The position numbers and the translations under genes were made by a program. 64,000 nucleotides of DNA from JASGKO01 sp049840595 (GTDB lineage: Bacteria > Verrucomicrobiota > Verrucomicrobiia > Chthoniobacterales > Chthoniobacteraceae), in NCBI GenBank assembly GCA_049840595.1, contig JASGKO010000041.1, positions 62,001 to 126,000 of the forward strand. Reading direction: 5' to 3'. The stretch's first letter is position 1; every line of letters starts with the position of its first letter. This document shows positions 27,056 through 33,920 of this stretch, one piece after another. Below the pieces are notes generated by a model, which had not been told where the DNA came from, made no database searches, and was given only the letters and a program-made list of their open reading frames with translations.

Positions 27056-27604
27056 CTATTCCCCGGCAAACTTCATAAACTCGTATTTGCGCAAGGTGCG
27101 GACGGTTCCCTCGGGCGTGGAGAGATGGGAGACTCCAGCGGGTTTGGCGAGGCAGGTTTTGATTGCATCGTCATCCACTAAATCGTCTTGGTGGGGGTAG
27201 CCGGTGAGGATGTAATCGAGATCGAACTCGTAGTCGTGCATCTGTAAAGCGATTGGTTGATCGCCCGCCAAAATCACTTGCACCACTTTGCCGCCGAGAC
27301 GGCGGAGACCGGTGGTTTTTTCAGCTTCTGCGGCTTTTTGATCGGCGGCACGTTGCGCGGCGATTTGTCGTGCGCTCGCAATTTGGTCAACCAACAGGTG
27401 GCCCACATCCATCGGCAGTGATTTGACGGGGATGGTCACCGGGCCGTCGTCGGAGCTGAAGCTGACGGCATCGGACTCGACGAGGTTGACGCGAGGGTTG
27501 CGATAGGTTTTTCCCTCGTAAGTGATCCACGGGATTTTTTCGTCATCTGCCTGCGCGAGGGTGGCGAGAAAAAGCGCCAGCACGGCCATTCCAAGGGGTT
27601 TCAT
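27056..27604 (-). CDS. Exported protein of unknown function
   Basis: About 182 residues. The ATG at 27604 opens a signal peptide (MKPLGMAVLALFLATLAQA); an in-frame ATG nine bases upstream (27613) is possible. The mature N-terminus, WITYEGKTYRNPRVNLVESDAV, followed by FSSDDGPVTIPVKSLP, resembles short SH3-like repeats in secreted proteins of this phylum. A coiled segment rich in Ala and Gln follows. It sits next to the repressor gene on the same strand; whether it belongs to the prophage is unclear. Confidence 0.6.
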   Translation of the reverse strand: MKPLGMAVLALFLATLAQADDEKIPWITYEGKTYRNPRVNLVESDAVSFSSDDGPVTIPVKSLPMDVGHLLVDQIASARQIAAQRAADQKAAEAEKTTGLRRLGGKVVQVILAGDQPIALQMHDYEFDLDYILTGYPHQDDLVDDDAIKTCLAKPAGVSHLSTPEGTVRTLRKYEFMKFAGE

Positions 27605-27653
27605 CGTATCCATGGTTATAAAATCCGACGGGAAGGCAAGTGAAGCTTATTCA

Positions 27654-28559
27654 CTAATCCCGCAAAAGATTCTGCACCACTTGAGCGACTGGGTAGATCC
27701 AGGCGATTTCCTCGTGGGTGATTTCGATCGGTGGGTAGGCGGGATTGTAGCTGGAGAGGATAATGATCTCGCCGCCGTTTTTCGACTGGAAGAGCTTGCA
27801 CATCACATCGCCGCGAACCGTCCGGGCGATCACCGTATCACCATTGCGCGGCGGACGTCCGGGATAGACCACGGCCTTGTCGCCCTCGCTGATTCGGGGC
27901 GACATCGAGTCACCGCGAATGGTCACCCCGAAAGCCCTGCGATCGGTGCAATCCACCGCGAGCACGCCTTCGTAGGAGTAGCCTTCATCGAGCGCGCCGT
28001 TGTCCAGCGTGCCCGCCTGCGCCCAGCTCAACAAAGGCACGTAGCGGGCCTTTACCCCGGGTGGAAATAGAATCGGCGGCGTATCGCCCACCGTGCCGGT
28101 CACGCCGCTTTGATCCATCACGCGTGGCGATTCGGAGCCATCGAGCAGCGACTCGAGCTCCAACTCAGGCAGCACCTCGCACAACTTCTGCGCCATCCGA
28201 CGGCTAATCCGCGCCCCACCCTCCTCCACCGCCTGCAACACCCCCACCTCGTATCCCATCCGCTTTGCCAGTTCGCGGATGCTCAGCCCCGCATGTTCAC
28301 GCGCCGCTTTCAAACGCGCGCGCGGGGAGTCTTCATAAGATTCGCGAGCCAGCGACTCCGCCTCCAGGCGTTCAATGAGTTTGCGCAAGCTCGCCGACGG
28401 CTCCCTCCCCTGCTCCAGCATGCTCACATAGTTTCGGGAAATTCCCAGCCGCTGGGCAAAATCAGTCTGCGAATCGCCGAGCAAATTCCGAAGACGAGTA
28501 ATCCTTTTCGGAAAATCTTCAGAAATGCTCACTTTTTTAGTTGCATTATGCTCACTCAT
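27654..28559 (-). CDS. LexA-like prophage repressor with two HTH domains and S24 peptidase
   Basis: 301 residues from the ATG at 28559. Two Cro/CI-type helix-turn-helix domains lie in tandem (FAQRLGISRNYVSMLEQG near residues 37-54, and LAKRMGYEVGVLQAVEEG after residue 90). The C-terminal S24 domain holds a potential A182-G183 cleavage site, catalytic S218 (GDSMSP) and K255, a Ser-Lys spacing of 37 as in LexA. It should repress the lytic promoters and self-cleave upon RecA activation. The gene is divergent from the short early genes, with candidate operators between them. The tandem HTH arrangement is less common than the usual single HTH. Confidence 0.9.
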   Translation of the reverse strand: MSEHNATKKVSISEDFPKRITRLRNLLGDSQTDFAQRLGISRNYVSMLEQGREPSASLRKLIERLEAESLARESYEDSPRARLKAAREHAGLSIRELAKRMGYEVGVLQAVEEGGARISRRMAQKLCEVLPELELESLLDGSESPRVMDQSGVTGTVGDTPPILFPPGVKARYVPLLSWAQAGTLDNGALDEGYSYEGVLAVDCTDRRAFGVTIRGDSMSPRISEGDKAVVYPGRPPRNGDTVIARTVRGDVMCKLFQSKNGGEIIILSSYNPAYPPIEITHEEIAWIYPVAQVVQNLLRD

Positions 28560-28695
28560 TGTGCAAATTGGGATCAGAAACGCAATGACAATGAACCAAA
28601 ACCGGGGAAACCACAAGAGAAAACCACACTCAGTGAGCCAATTATTGCTCACAGGCACAGCAAAACGCCGATAAATCGCATCCAATGAGTGAGCA
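28549..28695. promoter_or_regulatory. Divergent early/repressor control region with candidate operators
   Basis: Within the region between the repressor and the rightward genes lie GTGAGCCAATTATTGCTCAC (28633-28652; perfect 6-base arms, 8-base A/T spacer) and two inverted copies of TGCTCACTCATT (28549-28560 and 28684-28695). The half-word GTGAGC/GCTCAC is common to all. One 12-mer overlaps the repressor's first codons. These are probable repressor sites. Confidence 0.55.
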
Positions 28696-28778
28696 CCCCA
28701 TTTCAAATCATCCGCATCTCCACCATTTCAGTTTCCCAAAATAACTTCACCGATTTTGCCCCCACTTCTTCCTTAAGT

Positions 28779-29027
28779 ATGACCAAACCTACGTCCCATT
28801 CCAAACCCCAGCAGATCGCGCTCGACTGCCTGTTTCGGGTTGCCCAGAGCGCCCTGCCGACCCTTCCGCCCACCGAGCGGGCCGATGTCTATGACGGGAT
28901 CGCCGTCGCGGCGGCTCCGCATCATCGGGAGCGTTCCCGCAAAGCCGCCCGTCTCGCCACGCTCATTCGCGAAGTCGAGACGCTGCAACTCACCTTCCGC
29001 AAAGACCTCTTCGAAATCGACCGATGA
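28779..29027 (+). CDS. Small prophage early protein, unknown
   Basis: 82 residues from the ATG at 28779 (MTKPTSHSKPQQIAL); the open frame extends upstream but that part has no protein-like composition. The protein looks mainly helical, with Arg/Lys-rich segment RERSRKAARLATLIREVE. It is the first gene of a rightward set joined by 4-base ATGA overlaps, opposite the repressor, so it occupies the early region. No family is recognised. Confidence 0.55.
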   Translation: MTKPTSHSKPQQIALDCLFRVAQSALPTLPPTERADVYDGIAVAAAPHHRERSRKAARLATLIREVETLQLTFRKDLFEIDR

Positions 29028-29272
29028 ACCCCACCACTCCACCCGCCCGGTTTCCATCCCCCACCAGCAAATCGCGACCGTTGATTGAACTCGCCCTCCA
29101 CACCGCCAATGCCCTCGCCCTGCTGGCCGAGGCCGTGCGCCGCGAGCCGGCCCCACCGCCGCCCGTGGAGCGGCTCTATCTCAGTCAGCTCATCACGCTG
29201 CACCATCACCGCCTCATCGAGGCCCTCGAAAACCATTCCACCAACCCCTCGCAACCAGAAGCCCAGCCATGA
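29024..29272 (+). CDS. Small prophage protein, unknown
   Basis: 82 residues; the start overlaps the previous stop as ATGA and its own stop overlaps the next start the same way. A Pro/Ser-rich N-terminus precedes a helical segment (LIELALHTANALALLAEAV and LYLSQLITLHHHRLIEAL). The codon usage is G+C-rich as in the neighbours. Function unknown; coupling implies fixed stoichiometry with adjacent products. Confidence 0.5.
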   Translation: MNPTTPPARFPSPTSKSRPLIELALHTANALALLAEAVRREPAPPPPVERLYLSQLITLHHHRLIEALENHSTNPSQPEAQP

Positions 29273-29517
29273 AAAAACCGACCCTCAAAATCAAACGACT
29301 CCTCCAGCGCCACCTCAGCGATGCCGAGAAGGCGAAAACCAAGTTCCAACGCAGCGGCCTCGCCCTCGACGAAGCACTGGCCCTCGGCGTGCCGCTCAAT
29401 GAAATGATCGAACTCCGCGATGGCCGCCAGGTGGTCATCACCGACCAGTTCGCCCAGCGCAACATCGCCTTCTCGGCCAAGCTGTTCCAGCGCTACAAGG
29501 TCGATGATTACAAGTAA
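29269..29517 (+). CDS. Small basic prophage protein, unknown
   Basis: 82 residues starting MKKPTLKIKRLLQRHLSD; it has a basic N-terminus, then ALALGVPLNEMIELRDGRQVVITDQFAQRN, and is predicted soluble. It overlaps the previous gene by four bases. It is followed by a 159-base inverted-repeat element. No family recognised; a nucleic-acid-binding role is possible because of the basic N-terminus. Confidence 0.5.
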   Translation: MKKPTLKIKRLLQRHLSDAEKAKTKFQRSGLALDEALALGVPLNEMIELRDGRQVVITDQFAQRNIAFSAKLFQRYKVDDYK

Positions 29518-29586
29518 CCCAAGCTTCGCCGCACCGCCGAAGCGGAAGCGACACCTCAAGCCGCGGAAACGGCCGCCTAAAAACCT

Positions 29587-29745
29587 TTCACCACGGAGTC
29601 ACGAAGGCACGAAGAGGAGGGCCTTCTCGAAGGGATGACTTCCATCCTTTCACCCTATCCAGCGGATGCGCCGCCACGCCGGCTGGCACCGCAGGAAACC
29701 CCACCAGGTCAGCGCTTCTTCGTGCCCTCGTGTCTTCGTGGTGAA
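29587..29745. repeat. MITE-like element with ~31-base terminal inverted repeats (ACGAAG family)
   Basis: The left end (29587-29617: CACCACGGAGTCACGAAGGC at its core) and the right end (29715-29745) are reverse complements at 27 of 31 positions. Both contain the ACGAAG-type word repeated with about 8-base period. A related single arm lies at 36629-36657. There is no coding frame inside. Confidence 0.7.
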
Positions 29746-29761
29746 CCACCCCATCAAGATT

Positions 29762-30010
29762 ATGCTTACCCAGGAAGAAATTGATCGCGCCATCACCCTC
29801 AAGATCTGGCACATCGAGCAGGCCCCGGCCCTGCAACTCGGCTACGTGCCGCTTACCATCGAAATCCATCCCGACACCGAGCGATGGATGCTCATCAACT
29901 TCATCACCGACATGCTGCGCGGTCGCGTGGACTTCGCCCTGGTCGCGCTTTCCCGCGGCATCGAGGTCTGGCGCAAGCCCGCGGAGATGATCTGCGAGGA
30001 GACAGCGTGA
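29762..30010 (+). CDS. Small prophage protein, unknown
   Basis: 82 residues from the ATG at 29762 just after the inverted-repeat element (MLTQEEIDRAITLKIWHIEQA). It is mixed alpha/beta, with a hydrophobic RWMLINFITDMLRGRVDFALVAL stretch too polar for a firm membrane call. The stop overlaps the start of a 20-residue reading frame as TGATG. No family is recognised. Confidence 0.5.
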   Translation: MLTQEEIDRAITLKIWHIEQAPALQLGYVPLTIEIHPDTERWMLINFITDMLRGRVDFALVALSRGIEVWRKPAEMICEETA

Positions 30011-30072
30011 TGAAATTCACCGCGAAGCCCACGAAGCAAATCGAAAAGGTAATCCGAAAGCTGAAACCATGA
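30010..30072 (+). CDS. Translationally coupled 20-residue basic peptide
   Basis: MKFTAKPTKQIEKVIRKLKP. Its start overlaps the stop of the gene before (TGATG) and its stop overlaps the start of the gene after (ATGA). Eight of 20 residues are Lys or Arg. It may be a real small protein or a coupling leader that hands ribosomes to the Cys-rich gene. The evidence is positional only. Confidence 0.35.
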   Translation: MKFTAKPTKQIEKVIRKLKP

Positions 30073-30284
30073 GTCCGCATTGCATCCCCATCGGCCCGAC
30101 GCCGGGCGGTTGCGCCATCTGTCGAAAGACCGGGGCTTACACCCACCGCGATACCGATCTGGCCCGCATCTCGCGGCATGGGCTCGTGTGCCGGGACTGC
30201 CTCCCGGCGGTGCAGACCGCCGAACACGTCCTGCTGGGCACGCGGGGCATTGCGCATCCCGTCCACGATACGCCGAACCGTTGA
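30069..30284 (+). CDS. Small zinc-ribbon-like prophage protein
   Basis: 71 residues with CAIC and CRDC pairs about 26 residues apart, the C-x2-C...C-x2-C arrangement of a zinc ribbon. The N-terminus MSPHCIPIGPTPGG is also Cys/His containing. It overlaps the preceding peptide by four bases. Such small zinc proteins are frequent in phage early operons as DNA- or RNA-polymerase-binding factors; the particular role is not known. Confidence 0.55.
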   Translation: MSPHCIPIGPTPGGCAICRKTGAYTHRDTDLARISRHGLVCRDCLPAVQTAEHVLLGTRGIAHPVHDTPNR

Positions 30285-30324
30285 TCAAAAGAAATAACCA
30301 CCAAGACCCAAAGACACCCAGTTT

Positions 30325-30591
30325 ATGAATCCACTTTCTGTTCGAAACGAACCGACGGCCCCCTTGCGTCCGCGCGTCCAGGGGTTTCGCCGCACGGTGC
30401 TGGAAGCGTGGCAGCTTCATGGGCCATGCACGACACGTGAACTCGCCAGCCGGAGCGGGCTGGAGTTGCTCACCCTGCGCCCGAGGACCACCGAGCTGCT
30501 CCAGCTCGGCCTCCTCGCCTGCCTGCCCGGCACCGGCTGCGAAAGAGCCTATCGCGCGCTCGGCACCCTGGAATCATCCCAAGCCGCATAA
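30325..30591 (+). CDS. Small winged-helix-like prophage protein
   Basis: 88 residues. The segment GFRRTVLEAWQLHGPCTTRELA, then SGLELLTLRPRTTELLQLGLL, looks like a winged helix: helix, turn, recognition helix and a wing ending CERAYRAL. Phage replication-region proteins of this kind bind DNA. It is preceded by a short ACCACCAAGACCCAAAGACA repeat at about 30299. Family assignment is by pattern only. Confidence 0.55.
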   Translation: MNPLSVRNEPTAPLRPRVQGFRRTVLEAWQLHGPCTTRELASRSGLELLTLRPRTTELLQLGLLACLPGTGCERAYRALGTLESSQAA

Positions 30592-30613
30592 CATTCGTCC
30601 TTCGTCCTTCGTC

Positions 30614-31015
30614 ATGAAATCCACGAATCCACTTCCCAACCAACCCGCGCGCATCCTGCCCGGCAGCTTCACGATCCAGATCGCCCCGGGCCAGCGCTAT
30701 GCGGAGATTCCCCGCGAGCAAGTCCCCTCCGTGGGCGTGCTCGACTGGGTCCCCCAGGGCGATGGCACCTACCGGCCCAAGGCCCGCATCCATCAACTGC
30801 AAGTGCGTCTCACCGAGGCGGCACGCCTGCTACGGCTCGACAAGGGCATCCTGCAGCGACTCAGCCGCGCCGGCTTTATCGAGCACCTGCAGGTCACGCC
30901 GGGCAATGTGCTTATCGACCTGCCCAGCTACTTCGCCCATGTCGAGCGCTGCAAAGACCCGGACTTCTGGACGGCCAAACGTCGGGCGCAATACAGCGCG
31001 GCGATGGAGCGGTGA
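30614..31015 (+). CDS. Prophage DNA-binding-like protein, unknown
   Basis: 133 residues from the ATG at 30614, preceded by a CTTCGTCCTTCGTC repeat instead of a clear RBS. The C-terminal half, TEAARLLRLDKGILQRLSRAGFIEHLQVTPGN, reads like an excisionase/MerR-type helix-turn-helix followed by a wing. The N-terminal half is beta-rich. It is the last of the rightward short genes before the unrelated membrane and secreted proteins at 31-33.7 kb. Function is inferred weakly from the helix-turn-helix pattern. Confidence 0.5.
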   Translation: MKSTNPLPNQPARILPGSFTIQIAPGQRYAEIPREQVPSVGVLDWVPQGDGTYRPKARIHQLQVRLTEAARLLRLDKGILQRLSRAGFIEHLQVTPGNVLIDLPSYFAHVERCKDPDFWTAKRRAQYSAAMER

Positions 31016-31116
31016 ACGAGCGAAATTCCTGCAAATTCCAGCTTGGCCACACGGGATAAAATGAAGCGTGCAGCGGAGGGAATTTTTCCCTATCACCATC
31101 CAATCATTTTCTGGAT

Positions 31117-31542
31117 ATGGGATTGGCCGCTCTAACTCTGATTCTTCTTTTCGCGATTTTTGCCACCATCGGCATCGCCTGGCGCGTCATTACTTCGCTC
31201 CCATTGCTGCGTGAGTTTGGGGTTCCAACTCAACTGGCAATACTCCAAGTGGCGACGTTGGGATTGATGGTGGTGCCGATCTTCGCCGTGCTGGCGCGGG
31301 GACGTTTTCCGCAATGGTTCTGGTTTCCGGCTCCGGTAGGACTCCTTTTCTTCGTGCCGCACGTGCTCCTGACCAGGGGCTTGATTCGCCAACTGCAAAA
31401 GGCCGGAACCTCCCGTGTCAAGACGGTGCTGGGCTCGCTACTGGATTCGCTGTGGCTCGCGGGCGCAGGCGGCGCGTATGTGGGATTGATCTGGCTGCTC
31501 GGTCTTTTTGGAAGACAAACTCTCGCCGCATACTCGGGGTAA
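31117..31542 (+). CDS. Small integral membrane protein, unknown
   Basis: 141 residues with four hydrophobic segments (about 3-23, 41-59, 67-85 and 111-132), predicting an inner-membrane protein with short loops. The loop R-G-L-I-R-Q-L-Q-K-A lies on the basic side. No catalytic motif is visible. It lies in a group of non-phage-like small genes placed between the early and head genes of the prophage, and could be a cargo gene. Confidence 0.55.
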   Translation: MGLAALTLILLFAIFATIGIAWRVITSLPLLREFGVPTQLAILQVATLGLMVVPIFAVLARGRFPQWFWFPAPVGLLFFVPHVLLTRGLIRQLQKAGTSRVKTVLGSLLDSLWLAGAGGAYVGLIWLLGLFGRQTLAAYSG

Positions 31543-31552
31543 AATGTGATGA

Positions 31553-31897
31553 TCAACGCTCGCTGTTGAGCAGATGGGCATGCTCTATGACCATGGAGGG
31601 AGGCAGATTGCATCCGCAATCAAATAGCGTCGCCAGCAGGGCAGACCCCACGAGCACCTGGCAGTCGAAACTCACGCACAGATCGGCCCGCTGGAAGGCA
31701 ACGAGCGCATCCAGATGCTCCAACAAATAACCAGCAGCTTCCCACGCCAGTCTTGAGGGTTCGTCCATCCCACCAACCGGAGGCTTTTGCGCGACGTGCG
31801 GCAGAAACTCGATCATGACGCCATGCTGAGCCGGGGCGAGGCGACGAAACAAACCCGCTTCAAATCCTGCCGCTAAAAATTGCTGAAAGCTCGTCAT
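31553..31897 (-). CDS. Hypothetical protein, unknown
   Basis: 114 residues from the ATG at 31897, overlapping the stop of the upstream gene (ATGA). It begins MTSFQQFLAAGFEAGL, has a GGMDEPSRLAWEAAGYLLEHLDALVAFQRADL helical segment and two Cys near the C-terminus. It is translationally coupled to the membrane protein at 31897-32334. No family is recognised. Confidence 0.5.
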   Translation of the reverse strand: MTSFQQFLAAGFEAGLFRRLAPAQHGVMIEFLPHVAQKPPVGGMDEPSRLAWEAAGYLLEHLDALVAFQRADLCVSFDCQVLVGSALLATLFDCGCNLPPSMVIEHAHLLNSER

Positions 31898-32334
31898 CAG
31901 GTTCCTTCCACAAATTTCACGCGGAGGTGCGGGTAATTCGCGACCAGATAGTTTCGCAGTCCGGCGGCATTGCCAATGAGATGAATCTTTTGGCGACGCC
32001 CGTCGGGAAAGGTAAACGTGAGTCGGCTGGAACAATCATCGACCACGACCTCAAGCACCTCTTGCAAATTGATCGTTCCAGAAGATCGCGGCCAGCGGGC
32101 ATACGACCAACTAAAGAGGCCGTCTTCGATTTGCAACGACCACGTTTCCCCTTTGATGAAGGCATAAAAGCCACTGAGCGCAAGGCCGCAAAAGGCAACA
32201 CCGAGCACCATGAAAACGACATCCCGAGTAAGGAAAAAGATTGCGGCCATGGCCGTCACGAACAAGGTGATCATCACCATAGAAACACTGCGACCCTTCT
32301 GAACGTAGGTAAAAGGAGCTGGGGAATTACTCAT
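31897..32334 (-). CDS. Membrane protein with PH-like C-terminal domain, unknown
   Basis: 145 residues from the ATG at 32334 (MSNSPAPFTYVQKG). Two hydrophobic helices at about residues 17-60 (MVMITLFVTAMAAIFFL, VVFMVLGVAFCGLALSGFYAF) are followed by a soluble beta-rich domain (WSLQIEDGLFSWSYARWP, INLQEVLEVVVDD) that resembles bacterial PH-like domains of membrane proteins. Its stop overlaps the next gene. The function is unknown. Confidence 0.55.
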   Translation of the reverse strand: MSNSPAPFTYVQKGRSVSMVMITLFVTAMAAIFFLTRDVVFMVLGVAFCGLALSGFYAFIKGETWSLQIEDGLFSWSYARWPRSSGTINLQEVLEVVVDDCSSRLTFTFPDGRRQKIHLIGNAAGLRNYLVANYPHLRVKFVEGT

Positions 32335-32345
32335 CGAGATGGAGC

Positions 32346-32861
32346 TTAACGAACGGTGGTTTGCGGGCGGGCTGGTGCAGCTTCGGCGAGCGAGATTGAG
32401 GTCAGCCGAAATTCGCTGACGAAGGGCTGTTCCCAGCGGGGCCATGAGACGTAGGAAGCGTGGACTGCGGCTCCGGTTTTGGCCGCATGGACGGCGCTGG
32501 CTTGCGCCGGTAGGATGTGGAGCAGAATGAGTTGTTGCTCCGAACAGCGGATGGTCAATTCGCCCTTGGTTTCATCGAGGTCGTAGATGGTTCCCGAGAT
32601 GGGCGTTCCCGGTTGCGTGGCTCCATTATACTCGATGAGGGGCCAGTAAATGGTGGAGAAGGCACGGCCTACGGCAGGGCTGTAGGGAACGGCGAGTCCG
32701 CATACTACGAGGTGGTAGTCGGAGTTGTTTCCGAGCGCGTCCTGGCGCAGGCAGGCGGTGCGATAGCTGAAGACGTAGAGGGTGATTACACTCCCGAGAA
32801 TCGCCAGTCCCCAGCCCCACTTAGGCCAAGAAAATTTCCGCCTCTTTCCAAGATCTTCCAT
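32346..32861 (-). CDS. Single-pass membrane protein, unknown
   Basis: 171 residues from the ATG at 32861 (MEDLGKRRKF). One transmembrane helix at about residues 15-31 (WGWGLAILGSVITLYVF) leaves a C-terminal domain outside the cytoplasm that is rich in beta strands and includes three Cys. Longer in-frame starts upstream are of shadow composition. It lies 11 bases upstream of the PH-like membrane protein gene on the same strand. No known family. Confidence 0.5.
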   Translation of the reverse strand: MEDLGKRRKFSWPKWGWGLAILGSVITLYVFSYRTACLRQDALGNNSDYHLVVCGLAVPYSPAVGRAFSTIYWPLIEYNGATQPGTPISGTIYDLDETKGELTIRCSEQQLILLHILPAQASAVHAAKTGAAVHASYVSWPRWEQPFVSEFRLTSISLAEAAPARPQTTVR

Positions 32862-32983
32862 GCCACTTTGTAATCGGCGCTGACGCGCAAATCGAGTTGA
32901 TTTCTTCCCCAAGACACGAAGACCCAAAGAACATTCACTGATTTCCCTCGCCAGGGAGCTCCTTGCGTCGATAGCTTTCGTGG

Positions 32984-33724
32984 ATGCCTTGGGTGAGTTT
33001 AGATCGGGGTTTAAGTGAGGTTCCGCTCCTTGATCATTGGAAGCGCGCGGGCGTTGGATTACTGATTTTGGGAATCTGTATTCTGCCTGCCCTCTGTTCT
33101 GCGAATCCCATTCCGGCGCTGCAGAGGGCGCGCGCGCAGTTCGAGAGCGCGGATGCGCTTTTAAACAAAACCTATCAATCCATAGAAGCTTCGCTAACAA
33201 AGGAACAACGAGCCGAGTTGCGTCGTCTGCAACGGGACTGGCTCCCATATCGAGATGCGGAGGCGGTGTCGCTGATCACGTTCAATGCGGACACGTCCGA
33301 AGCTCCCGACCATCCGGAGAACCGGCCCGAGTACTGGGATAACCGCACGAGCCTTACCCGGGAACGAATTGAATTCTTGACGGTCTATTCAGGCCGGACG
33401 GTCTCCAAAGGGATCGCCGGGCATTATGACGATTTCCACAACGGCGAGCTAACTCTCACGGAGACGAAGCGGGGGATCGTTTTCTCCTGCACGGTCGTTC
33501 GCGGGCCAAAGGCGCATGTCGGCGAGATCTCGGGAACGGCCCAGCTTCACGGCAACCGGGCTATTTACCGGGAACACCTTGACCGGGGAGAGAATCGCCA
33601 ACCTGCGGAAATGACCTTCACCTTCATTGATCAACATATCGTGAAGATCGAGGGCAAGAATACCGACGAGTATGCCGGGATGGGCGTTTCCTTCAATGGC
33701 ATGTATTACAAGACCAAGGATTAA
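32984..33724 (+). CDS. Exported protein with LprI-like (lysozyme-inhibitor-like) N-terminal domain
   Basis: 246 residues. A hydrophobic segment at about residues 23-38 (VGLLILGICILPALCS) ending before ANPIPAL acts as signal peptide after an extended N-terminus. The next 60 residues carry the LprI/DUF1311 pattern: AD-x-L-N-x-x-Y followed by L-x3-Q-R-A-E-L-R-R-L-Q-R-D-W-L-P-Y-R-D. The C-terminal part is beta-rich (GELTLTETKRGIVFSC). LprI-domain proteins are periplasmic and some inhibit lysozyme. Placement just before the phage head genes could make it a moron. Confidence 0.6.
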   Translation: MPWVSLDRGLSEVPLLDHWKRAGVGLLILGICILPALCSANPIPALQRARAQFESADALLNKTYQSIEASLTKEQRAELRRLQRDWLPYRDAEAVSLITFNADTSEAPDHPENRPEYWDNRTSLTRERIEFLTVYSGRTVSKGIAGHYDDFHNGELTLTETKRGIVFSCTVVRGPKAHVGEISGTAQLHGNRAIYREHLDRGENRQPAEMTFTFIDQHIVKIEGKNTDEYAGMGVSFNGMYYKTKD

Positions 33725-33920
33725 CTGTCGCTTCACGAGAAGCACCTCCGCTCCCCGCTCACCAATCGACCGAAGTCAGGACAGGCATGGTTCTGTTTCG
33801 CTCCGCTTTTCAAGCCAGGGGTTTCCTGGTGTCTTTGGGGTTTGGTGGCGATTTTAACGATCCGGTGCATCTGGTGCAGGTGAGTTAGCGGGAGTTGGGA
33901 GGTGAGGGCATGGTGCCCAC

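Noticed and set aside
33725..33920. A short gene before the head protease
   Set aside because: Only short frames are present, with a diverged GGTGTCTTTGGGGTTTGG repeat; no RBS-start combination is credible.
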